Position numbers and translations under genes: made by a program. 64,000 bases of DNA from Apoderus coryli (lineage: Eukaryota; Arthropoda; Insecta; Coleoptera; Attelabidae), in the NCBI GenBank assembly GCA_911728435.2, contig OU452198.1, forward strand, positions 434,001 through 498,000, written 5' to 3'. A model generated the notes under the pieces. It was not told where the DNA came from. It saw only the letters and a program-made list of their open reading frames with translations, and ran no database searches. Position 1 is the first letter of the stretch. Every line of letters begins with the position of its first letter. This document shows positions 36,425-48,916 of the stretch, piece by piece.

Positions 36425-39400
36425 TGACAGACAGACAGACATTTTTTTAAAACTACTTATTTATGTATAAAATGACCAAAAACAAGTATTTCCGGTGAAA
36501 TTAAAAATTTTTTTTTTTCATGAAACTAATAGTCTCCATATACAGGGTGTCCTACGGTGGCAACCCATTAGATTATTTCAGAAACTACTTCGAATTGAAT
36601 TTTGAAAATTTCAGTGTCTATATTGTCAAATATGCTCTACTCAAATAATATAATAGCAACGGCATAGCACTTCCGGTTATACCGGAAGTTGATGGCAACT
36701 TTGTTATTTTAAATGGAACACCCTATATATTATTACATTTTTGGATTCTAAATAAGATTTCAGACATATTTCATGTATCATGTCCTATACCTAACGTCAG
36801 TCATTTTTGACTTATATCAAGATTTATGTCAAAATTGACAGTTTAGGGCTCCATAAGAATTCCGTTTTTTCCTTGTAAATCAGTATTTAATAATTATTTT
36901 GCAAGTATTTTCTTTTCAGGGATCTTCTTTTTCGAATTGACAAGACATTTTCTGATTAGTTTATACAGGGTGGTCAAAAAAATATATTGAAAACGGTTCA
37001 AGAAAAACAGTTGAAAGTCAATTTTTTCAAATGGAATGGGTATATTATTATTATTATTTTATCTTCCTTAGCATTAAAAAATAATGCAATTTTGTAATAG
37101 GTTATCATTTTCTAAAATGCATAGTTTTCGCAAGATCGTCATTTTAAATTTTTTTGCATTTTTCTGCAGCGCCTACCGTTGTCTCTCTCGAAGCTAGCTA
37201 ATTAATTTAGTTAAGACTGAATGGGGGTCATATCGAACAATTAAATTAGTTTTATTTAAGAATTTCTTAATTTCTTGGTGTATTAGATTCTCAAAAAACA
37301 AAACATTCTAATTACGCATCCATGGAAAACAGGTGGCTCAAAAATTTAAGATCATTTCTAACTGCAACAGAAAAATTTTAAATTAGTTTTGTTATCGTTA
37401 GTTGATTAACTTTTTTTAGTTGAAAATTTATTTAGTTTAATCTTCTGTTCATCTCTGCTGTATTATTTTAAATATTAGTCTTAGTTCGTTGTAATACTTG
37501 ATTTGTATACCTCCCAACCTGCTCTAAATGATTTCTCAAAATTCTTCCTAATTTCTCTAGTCATCGTTACCAAATGGGGGTTTCTCTCGTTAAATACTCT
37601 ACAGGTGATGTTAATCACTTTATTTTATTCTCCATGAATTAATAATAAATGTATAATATCAATAAGTATTTTTCATTTTTATTAATTTGACGTTTAGTTT
37701 GACGTTAAAATGACAATACTTTCATGGCTAACTAAATTAATTAGCTAGCTTCCAGAGAGACAACAGTAGGCGAAAAATTTAAAATGACTATATTTCGAAA
37801 ACTATGCATTTTAGAAAATGATAACCTATTACAAAATTGCATTATTTTTCAATGCTAAGGAAGATAAAATAATAATAATATACCCATTCCATTTAAAAAA
37901 ATTGACTTTCAACTGTTTTTCTTGAACCGTTTTCAATATAATTTTTTGACCACCCTGTATAAACTAATCAGAAAATGTCTTGTCAGTTCGGAAAAGAAGA
38001 TCCCCTCTGATAAGAAAATACCTGCAAAATAATTATTAAATACTGATTTATAAGGAAAAAACGGAATTCTTATGGAGCCCTAAACTGTAAATTTTGACAT
38101 AAATCTTGATATAAGTCAAAAACGACTGACGTTAGGTATAGGACATGATAAATGAAATATGTCTGAAATCTTATTTAGAATCCAAAAATGTAATAATATA
38201 TAGGGTGTTCCATTTAAAATAACAAAGTTGCCATCAACTTCCGGTATAACCGGAAGAGCTATGCCGTTGCTATTATATTATTTGAGTAGAGCATATTTGA
38301 CAATATGGACACTGAAATTTTCAAAATTCAATTCGAAGTAGTTTCTGAAATAATCTAATGGGTTGCCACCGTAGGACACCCTGTATACATATATTACATA
38401 TATGATATGGAGAGCTAAAAATGTTATTGAAAAAGAAGATGGTACTACCAGAGAATATATACCAAGTCCAAAAACAAATTAAAATATTTAATTTAACATT
38501 ATATATAATGAGAGAAAACACAACTTGACTGAACCAGGGCTAGAACGGATCTGATCTAAAAGTTCTCTTGCCTTTCCAGAATTCCCTCATAAAAGTCTCA
38601 AAGTAGATAATACAGAATGAAATAGGCCAATCAGAAAAAAGGGCCCATTTTTTTTATAATATAACCCAATACAGATACAACTACAGGGTGAGAACATTAC
38701 AAAATAAGATACATTTTTATTTGTATGTCGACTTTAATAAAGATTTTTGATCTTGGAGTTCGCGACTGGACAAAAACCCTTTATTTTTTTATGCACCCGT
38801 TATATATATTATTATTTTGATATGGGAAACCGTGACGCTTTCCAACTAGCTTTTGTATATAATAATAAATATTCGACATTTAATTTACATGAAGTTATAT
38901 CGATAGTTTTGAGTGATCACACTGTAACTATAACATCTGGTTATCTTTTCAATACATGCTTTTATCTTTGAGCTCACCCATAAACATAAACAGTATATTC
39001 TCGATTAGAAAAAAAAATGTTGAAAAAGATGTTGTAAAACCTATATCAATAGAAGATAAGATAAATAGAAAACATACCCTTAGATTTTATGACTCAAAAG
39101 AAGAGTTTAGAACATTTGTATACAATCTACTTAAATAATTCCCAAACTAATATAAAACCCCGACACAAATACAGGGTAGGAGAAAAGTAAATTCTATTGC
39201 CCGTCCGTCTTATTACAAGTGAACTAAAAATATAATGCACTCTAGAAAACAAAGTTAAAAAAAAAACTGTTTCAAAAACACAGGAAAAGTAAGGTTAGAA
39301 ACGCTTCCTTAAATATTTAAGTCTAGAAAAACCGTGGCTTAATTTAAGTCTCACTTAAATACATTTCAACGTACCGTTCAAAGAGATAAGATCTTATTAT

Positions 39401-42400
39401 TATCTTATTACAACATCTTTTTCAACATTTTTTTTTCTAATCGACAATATACAGTTTATGTTTATGGGTGAGCCCAAAGATAGTATTGAAAAGATAACCA
39501 GATGTTATAGTTACAGTGTGATCACTCAAAACTTTCGATATAACTTCATGTCAATTAAATGTCGAACATTTATTATTATATACAAAAGCTAGTTGGAAAG
39601 CGTCACGGTTTCCCATATCAAAATAATATATATAACGGGCGCAAAGAGATAAGAACAGCTTAAGCCTAAACTTGCCTTAAAAACGTCGGTGCAATTGGCC
39701 ATTAATATAAAGTTTAAGTGACTGTAGCAGTAGTTGATGGCTGGAATACAACATTTTTAAGAAATAGTAAACCCTTTGAACACAGTGATAGTTTTTTTAA
39801 AAAAATATTTTCTTTTTCAATAAATTACCTACCAACCCTAATGTTGAATATTTCCCAGAAAAAACTAGCTAACCGATTTTGATAAAATTTTACATGCATT
39901 TGGGGACGGATAACTTAAACTTTAAACAACCTTCGTGCCATTAGGTCGCGAAATTTTCAAGAACGTTTTAGTATCTATGTTTGGGGTGGCATGTTTAACA
40001 ACCAATTATTGCCGTCATTTTCTACAAAACCACCTACTCGAATTTATTGAGGATGTACCTCTGAATATTGTACAAAACATGTGGTATTAACATGACGGAG
40101 CCCCTGCGCATCGTTGTAGACAATTAACAGAAATTTTAAATCAACTGTTTGGAAACAATTGGATTGGTTTGGAAGGTCCTATTTAGTGGCCTTCAAGATC
40201 GCCAGATCTGAATCAGCTCGACTTCTTTTTATGGGGGTACATGAAACAATTGGTCTACAGTGTCCCAATTATATTTGCGGACATGGGTTCAATGGCAAAA
40301 AATGCTTGAATTGTTTTCAGGAAACCCCAGTTTTCGTTTGTTGCAGCCATAATGAATCACCCTGAGGTTAGGTGCTGTTTAGGGTTAGGTAGAGTAGCCT
40401 AAGCTAGATTTAGCCCTGTGATTGGATTTGTGCTGTTTTTTAAGTATCTTCCAATATATTTGATACTTTTGATTTGAAAATTTATTATTATTCGACAAAG
40501 AAACAGTTTTTTTAGTCTCAATTTGACATTTTTCTCGTTGGTTTCCTTACAGACGAAAATTATCCACGTAGAGAGAATCGCGCTCCAACTCCTGACATTC
40601 AAATAGATCCGGAGGCACAACTGGAAAATTTGAAATGCATTTTTCCTGATGCGGATCCAACGTATTTACGTCAGAAATGTGATGAATTCGCAGGAGATAT
40701 GGATGAAATAAATATGTTTATCATGGAGAATTTACAGAATCGCAGATATCCCACCATGAAGGAGTTTGTGCGGTAAGATTGAGTGAATAGACATTTATTT
40801 ACGGACAAGAAAGTCCTTGTTACAAATTAAATTACATTCTATTAACAGCAAACAACATTTTTTGAAGTAACCTATGGCAAAGAGGAGCGCGATTTATCCA
40901 GACATCAAAGTCGTCTGCACCACAAAATATTATTAATAACAAAGATTTTGTGGAGCATATGGGTTTGATTTCTGGAGTAATAAAGATCCTTAAACCATAA
41001 AAACAAATCAACATAGACGGATGCATAAAACTAGCTAAATCATTAAAGATAATACTAAAGTATGCTATGAAATGTCCCGACATTGTCGCAAGTCATTAAT
41101 ATAGTCACCGTGCGGCCAGAAAAAATCTAGGACTGTTTCCACAACCACACATCGACTGGCCAATTCCCAAAACCCATGAGACTCGTAATTCTTTCGGCTA
41201 AACGGTGCACGAAAGAGATCCGTACCTCTGTCTCTCGTCGATTTGGAACGTCAAGGTTATCTCGAGGACAGAACGTTTCTCTACGATCAACCAGGCTTTC
41301 CATCTGGAACTCATCAGACAGTGAGCCATAGTCGTAAAAATAATCTTCCCAACTTGACAAACCTCAAAAACTTTCAATCCTATGGATGTGAAACACTACC
41401 CAACGGGGGGATTAGTGCTTCTAGGACTCGAAGTTTGGAGAGAAGACCACAAAAAAGAGAGTTTTGTGGTTAGAGAGCCTGGCGGAGCATTCGGACACAT
41501 ATGTGCTCCAACGCGGGGAGACTTCATGGTCCGAGCCGCCAAGTCTCCAACCACTCTCTTCAAACTTTACTACACCGAAGTGCAAATGAAAAATCCCCTG
41601 TAACTTCCTGTTACACAAAAATTTATAACTTTACTCTTTGCCACTCTTTCGAATATCGACCAATCAAATTGTCTATTCTTAGCGTCGGTCGTACCGTTTT
41701 GTCTCGTCGATTTGGAACGTCAAGGTTATCTCGAGAAAAGCACGTTTCTCTACGATCAACCAGGCTTTCCCAACTTGACAAACCTCAAAAACTTTCAATC
41801 CTATGGATGTGAAACACTACCAAACGGGGGGATTAGTGCTTCTAGGACCCGAAGTTTGGAGAGAAGACCCCAAAAAAGAGAGTTTTGTGGTTAGAGAGCC
41901 TGACGGAGCATTCGGACACATATGTGCTCCAACGCGGGGAGACTTCATGGTCCGAGCCGCCAAGTCTCCAACCACTCTCTTCAAACTTTACTACACCGAA
42001 GTGCAAATGAAAAATCCCCTGTAACTTCCTGTTACACAAAAATTTATAACTTTACTTTTTTCCACTCTTACGAATATCGACCAATCAAATTGTCTATTCG
42101 TAGCGTCGGTCGTACCGTTTTGTCTCGTCGATTTGGAACGTCAAGGTTATCTCGAGGAAAGCACGTTTCTCTACGATCAACCAGGCTTCCCATCTGGAAC
42201 TCATCACACAGTGAGTCATAGTCGTTAAAATAATCTTCCCAACTTGACAAACCTCAAAAACTTTCAATCCTATGGATGTGAAACTCTTAAAATGGACTCC
42301 AAACTGACGAAGTCTACTGAACACATCCCTGAAGGCAGGTGTGCATCGTCTAACAACAGTTGAAGTGCTTTAAGGGTAATGTGATCCACATGCTGCGTAC

Positions 42401-45400
42401 AGATCAGCGAATTATTTAGTTTAACGCCAAGATCATTGCCGCGATTTTATGCTCCAAGTTAACGGTATTTAATTTGAAAAAATGGTCCATTCTTAAGTGA
42501 AGTTGCAATTTTAGTGTTTAAATGAAAGTCAAATCTCCACAAGATAAATTTAATAGAAACTATCTGCCATACATGTTTCGGGACTAGACCAGTCCCATCA
42601 TCAGTGGCATGTCAATAATCGTACAAACACAACGCTAAGACATACAATATTCCATTAAAGTTCTATCGAAGTCACCCTATGGAAAAAATATTTGAATTAT
42701 TAAAATTTAATTAAAATTACAAATTGAAAAACAAGCGAAATATGATATACAAAAAGAAAATTAGATCAAAAAATATGTAATTGTAATTTTAATTAAATTT
42801 TAATAATTCAAATATTTTTTCCATAGGGTGACTTTGATAGAAATTTAATGGAATATTGTATGTCTTAATATTGTATGTCGTAGCGTTGTTTGTACGATTA
42901 TTGACATGCCACTAATGATGGGACTGGTCTAGTCCCGAAACATGTATGGCCGATAGTTTCTATTAAATTTATCTTGTGGAGATTTGACTGCACTCGAGAA
43001 CGTGCTTTAAGAAATACTTTTTTTACACTGGAAATTAAGACATTAACATGTGGAAATTTTTGTCTAATCTCTTCGGCAACCCTGTTTAGTCCATGTGCTA
43101 AACATGTTACATGTATTAGTGGTTGGGTTCAAATTTTGATCCGCCTTTGTAAGGTGCTGCATCCGACAACAAAAATAAGAGTCAAGGGTCTGTTTACCAT
43201 CTTTTATTTGGGTGGGTTTTCCTCGCTATTTAGGTACCTGCTTTGGTTTTAAATTTAAAAATTGTGTATATAATTAGGATAATTTCTATTCTAACAATTA
43301 TTCATGTACATTTTTTTGACTGAATATACTTCGTTATAGACACTATATATGCAGCTTTTTACAAAAATATGCAAAAAACCACTAAAATGCAAAATATGCA
43401 CTTTGCTTAAATGGCCTTCTTTAGTCATCGCCCACCCTTGTAGATTGTTTTATCGGAATCGTTTAGGCGGTTTGGCCTCCACTCACTTCGACCTGCAGAA
43501 GGTCTTTTGTGAATGACTCTAATCTATGAATTGCTCAGCTGTCCCACACTTTTCATAAAGTTGATGATTTCTCTGGGGGCTAAATTCCTTGCCTCGTCGG
43601 GTGTTAGGGTCACACCTCCAAGGTGTTTTAGCCTTTAGCAGAAAAGTGCCATGCATTCGCAGAGCACGTGTTCTGTTGTCTCTGTTGCGTCTTCGCAAAA
43701 CCGACAAGTGTCATGCATTCACAGAGCACGTGGTCTGGTGTCTCTGTTGCGTCTTCGCAAAACCGACAAGTGTCATGCATTCACAGAGCACGTGTTCTGG
43801 TGTCTCTGTTGCGTCTTCGCAAAACCGACAAGTGTCGTCCTCGGTTAGGCCCATCTTTTAGAGATGGTACTTCACTGGGTGGTGTCCCGTAAAAGGCCTG
43901 TAATTCGCCTTAGGTCGCTTCTCTCCAGTTGGATAAGCTTCCCTGCGTTGGCCTCTGATGGTTTGATAAACCTTTTTGATTGTCTTAGGCCTGGAGTGTA
44001 TCTGCAGGAGGACTTAAGTTGTTCCTTTTCCTATCTCCGAAGTTCTTCTTTCATATGGCTTTTTGGAAGGCCAAAGATGGTTTCGGGCCGCAGAACGGAG
44101 CGTTTGCGCCCTCTTTTGCAAGTTGGTCCGCCGCTTCGTTCCCCTCTATGCCTTCATGTCCTTGCACCCATGTCAGAGTAATCTTTTCCCCTGAGCTGCC
44201 AGTTGCTTTAGGGTCTGTTTGCATTCCCATGCTAGCTTTGACGTGAAGGTGTAAGACCTCAGTGCTTTTAACGCAGTTTGACTGTCTGACATAATATTGA
44301 TCTGCCGTTCCGGGATGCCTCTCTGCAGGCATTCTTGAGCACAACGATTAATAGCGTTGATCTCTGCTTGGAATATAGTGGGACTTTTCCCGAGAGATTC
44401 AGAGAGCCTGCAATTTGGCCCGTATACTCCCATGCCTGTGTTCCCTTCTATTCCTTTAGAACCGTCCGTATACCAGACGGATGTGTTTTCTGGAAATCGT
44501 GGTTCCCCATTTAGCCAATTTTGACGGTCTGTATTGTCCACTTCAAATGGGATTTCAAAATCATGTTTGCGTGACAAAGCGTCCGACGGTTTTCTTCCTG
44601 AATCCAAAGGTATTAGATTCAGGATTCCCCCTCTAGATCGCCAGATTTGTATTCCATTACCTGTGCCAGTTTCAGAGCGCTAATTGCTGCCTCTTTTTTG
44701 ACTAGGACAGGCAAAGGTATTAGATGCAGCAACGTTTCCATCGCCCACCCTTAGTAATGCTGTTGTCGTGCCGAGTTTTTCAAAGGAATCGATCTGGACA
44801 AGGGGTCGGACAGAAAACTCATCCAAATAGTTCCGCATCTGTTTACTTAACACAATACGCTTAAGAACTTTAGACAGAGCTGGCAAAATGAAAATTGATT
44901 TGAGATCATTATATGGATCTGGAGTACATCTCTAAATGTCAGTTGAGTCATTGAAAATGCTTTTAACAAATTTCCAATCGGAGCATTACTAGTATTATCC
45001 ACTTCACTTATGTCTGTTTAGCTTAAAAATTTGAAAAATTCCAGGTAAATTACATTTTGATTTTTATTTCTAATCTAGCAAACAGCAATTGTCTGCCCAA
45101 CAACGGCAGTATACCACAAACTTTAAAGTTGAGGATTTTGTGGCTTTGTTTCCAAATCCAAAGGAAACATTTGAAAATGGCACGAGAAAGATTGTCTTAG
45201 ACAACGAGTCGAAATCCTATTTATGTATGCATCTGCGGAACGAGTTTCCCTTGATTCTTGTTAAAACTGTAAGTATGATTTTCTTTATTTATTTTTGAAC
45301 GTACAACAAATTTAAAACAATAAAACGTTGTTAAATCAAGATAATTAAAAGTTCGTAATTGGAGAGAAGACCCCAAAAAAGAGAGTTTTGTGGTTAGAGA

Positions 45401-48400
45401 GCCTGACGGAGCATTCGGACACATATGTGCTCCAACGCGGGGAGACTTCATGGTTCGAGCCGCCAAGTCTCCAACCACTCTCTTCAAACTTTACTACACC
45501 GAAGTGCAAATGAAAAATCCCCTGTAACTTCCTGTTACACAAAAAGTTATAACTTTACTTTTTTCCACTCTTTTGTCTATTCTTAGCGTCGGTCGTACCG
45601 TTTTTTGTTGAATTTGCAATTTGTCTATTAGGTATAATACCAATGTTAGAGTCATGAACTTATATAAATATAAATAAATCAGCGTAAAATAACTAGTTCG
45701 ACCGGATGCAATATTTTTATTACAATATACCGGGTGTGACAATAATAAAAAATCGGTTGTGTCGCCCTAAAACTTTTTCTCTACCACTGTCGTACTTCAG
45801 ATTTCGCCATTTGAAAAATATGCTTTTTTTGATGTTGAGTTGCGGTCATTTTGCCACGTGATGAATGCTTTACGCTTAGGGTCTATTAGTCTGATCATTT
45901 TGGTGCACATAACCTAGCGTCTCCTCACCAGCAGAGTGCACCTAAATCACCACCAGTGTTCTTCAATATCATCCAGATATTCTTTCGAGAGCTTGTCCTG
46001 CAGGTGTTCTTGGAAACCCAGTTTCGTTCTGTTGTAAACCTTGCTAACTCCCCAACTACTAGCTTCTGTATATAATAATAAAAGTCCGACATTTAATTTA
46101 CATGAAGGTTTCGAGAATTTTGAATGTTTGGACCATCCTATAACTGAAACATCTGGTTATCTTTTTTAATATATGCTTTTATCTTTGGACTAACTCATAA
46201 ACAAACAAATATTCTCGATTAGAAAAAGGTCGTTATTTATGTAAAACTTCTTTTAGGAATATTTGTTAAAAGCTAAAAGATAATAAATTTGTTACTTGCA
46301 GATGTTGTTGTTGTTGTTACGAAAAGATTAGACTTCTAGGTATAAAACGATAAAAAGAAGAGAAACTATCTAAAATTATCCAAATATATATACAGGGGAG
46401 GACAAAAGTAAATTATATTGTCAGTGTGTCTTTGTTTTGTTACATATTTAACGTTAACAAAACACTGTTTCAATTTGGTTACAGTTTTTTTAGCTCTCCA
46501 TATCATATATGTAATATATGTATATATGGAGACTATTAGTTTCATGAAAAAAAAATTTTTTTTAATTTCACCGGAAATACTTGTTTTTGGTCATTTTATA
46601 CATAAACTAGCTGTTGCCCTCGAGGCACGAATAGCTCTCCATATTTAAGTGTAAAAGTAATAATTTTATGACCTTTTTGTCATTTATCTAAATTTTTGTT
46701 TTGTTTTAGACATCAGCTATTTTTTTTTTTTTTTGTATCGGGTTTTGTGCCTTTTTCTTCTCTTTGGAGGCACTATTTATACGCAGATATTTTATATTTC
46801 AGATCTAGGCCAAATTCTTGTACGCAAAATAATTGATTTTTTTTTAGTTTTATTATAAAATTTATTTTGCCCCCTTTTCTACTATATAGGAACGCCTATG
46901 TAAACAAAATTGTTATGCTGCATGTTGTAGGTTATCCGTTAAGTGGTTTTTGAGTTATCACGGATACAATTTTTTCCTGACCCTTTTATAGAATTTTCAC
47001 GGACGCCTATGGAACATTAATTTTTGTCGTGTATTTTTAACACCAATTCAACTAGTTAAATATAAAATTTTTTACAATTTATTTTTTTTTCATTTTACCC
47101 CTTTTTTTACTATTTACGAACGCCTATGTAAATAAAAATTTTATGCTGCATTTTTTAGGTTATCTTATATGAAAGCTATATATAATTAGCCAATTTTTCT
47201 GGTATATTTGGGAAACATTTTTTTTTCGTTTTTGACTCTTTTTTTAAGACTATTTTCGAACGCCTGTGTGAACTAATTCTTTTATGTAACATTTTTTAGG
47301 TTATATTCTATCACACCTATAAAAAATTATTCAATATTTCGGATAAGTTTAAGAACTATAATTTTTTTAATTTTTGAACCCTCTTTTAAACCCCTTGCCT
47401 ACGCTCAATATTAATCACCACCTATAAATAGCCTGTAGTATTTTCGTACCAAATGTGGTTAAAATCCGTTAAGTGGTTTTTGAGTTATCACGGATACAAA
47501 TTTTTTCTGACCCTTTTATAGAATTTTCACGGACGCCTATGGAACATTAATTTTTGTCGTGTATTTTTAACACCAACTCAACTAGTTAAATATAAAAATT
47601 TTTACATTTTAGTTTTTTTTATTTTACCCCTTTTTCTACTATTTACGAACGCCTATGTAAATAAAAATTTTATGCTGCATTTTTTAGGTTATCTTATATC
47701 AAAGCTATATATAATTAGCCAATTTTTCTGGTATATTTGGGAAACATTTTTTTTTCGTTTTGACCCTTTTTTAACACTATTTTCGAACGCCTGTGTGAAC
47801 TAATTCTTTTATGTAACATTTTTTAGGTTATATTCTATCACAACTATAAAAAATTATTCAATATTTCGGATAAGTTTAAGAACTATGATTTTTTAAATTT
47901 TTGAAACCTCTTTTAAACCCGTTGCCTACGCTCAATGTTAATCACCACCTATAATTATCCTGTAGTATTTTCGTACCAAATGTGGTTAAAATCCGTTAAG
48001 TGGTTTTTGAGTTATCACGGATACAAATTTTTTCTGACCCTTTTATAGAATTTTTACGGACGCCTATGGTACATTAATTTTTGTCGTGTATTTTTAACAC
48101 CAATTCATCTAGTTAAATATAAAAATTTTTACATTTTAATTTTTTTTTATTTTACCCCTTTTTCTACTATTTACGAACGCCTATGTGAATAAAAATTTTA
48201 TGCTGCATTTTTTAGGTTATCTTATATCAAAGCTATATATAATTAGCCAATTTTTCTGGTATATTTGGGAAACGTTTTTTTTTTCGTTTTTGACCCTTTT
48301 TTTAAACTATTTTCGAACGCCTTTGTGAACTAATTCTTTTATGGAAATTTTTTTAGCTTATATTGTATCACAACTATGAAAAATTATTCCATATTTCGAA

Positions 48401-48845
48401 TAAGTTTAGGAAATATATATTTTTTATGTTTTGACCCCTTTTCCACTATTTACGAACGCCTATGAAAGTAAGTTATTCATGACACATTTTATAGGTTATA
48501 TTCTATCAAAACTATCAATAACTAGTTAATATTTCTGCTATTTTGAAGAAATACGTTTTTTTTTTAATCTTTTTTACCCCATTTTACACTATTTTCGAAC
48601 GCCAATGTGGTCTAATATTTTATGTTCAATATTTTAGGTTATATTCAATTAAATGCGTAAAAAATTATGCAGTATTTCGGATAAGTTTAAGAACTATGAA
48701 TTTTTTTAATTTTTGAACCCTCTTTTAAACCCTTTGCCTACGCTCAATGTTTCCCAAAATATAATCAGCTCCTTGCCATGTCCAATAGTATTTTTGTACC
48801 AAATTTGGTTAAAATCTGTTAAGCAATTTTTGCGTTTTCGTGGAT

Positions 48846-48876
<31 letters not shown>

Positions 48877-48877
48877 T

Positions 48878-48916
<39 letters not shown>

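Larger units (their letters stand above)
42527..42989. mobile_element. palindromic hammerhead-bearing element
   Basis: The arms start AGTCAAATCTCCACAAGATA (42527) and end in its reverse complement (42989), a 463-bp near-palindrome centred near 42758. It has one hammerhead motif per arm. The CTCCACAAG/A subterminal motif is shared with the element at 4662-5143. It has no ORF. Confidence 0.75.

Noticed and set aside
43651..43836. Possible CRISPR-like array of 62-bp repeats
   Set aside because: The copies are contiguous without spacers and lie within LINE coding sequence of a eukaryote.
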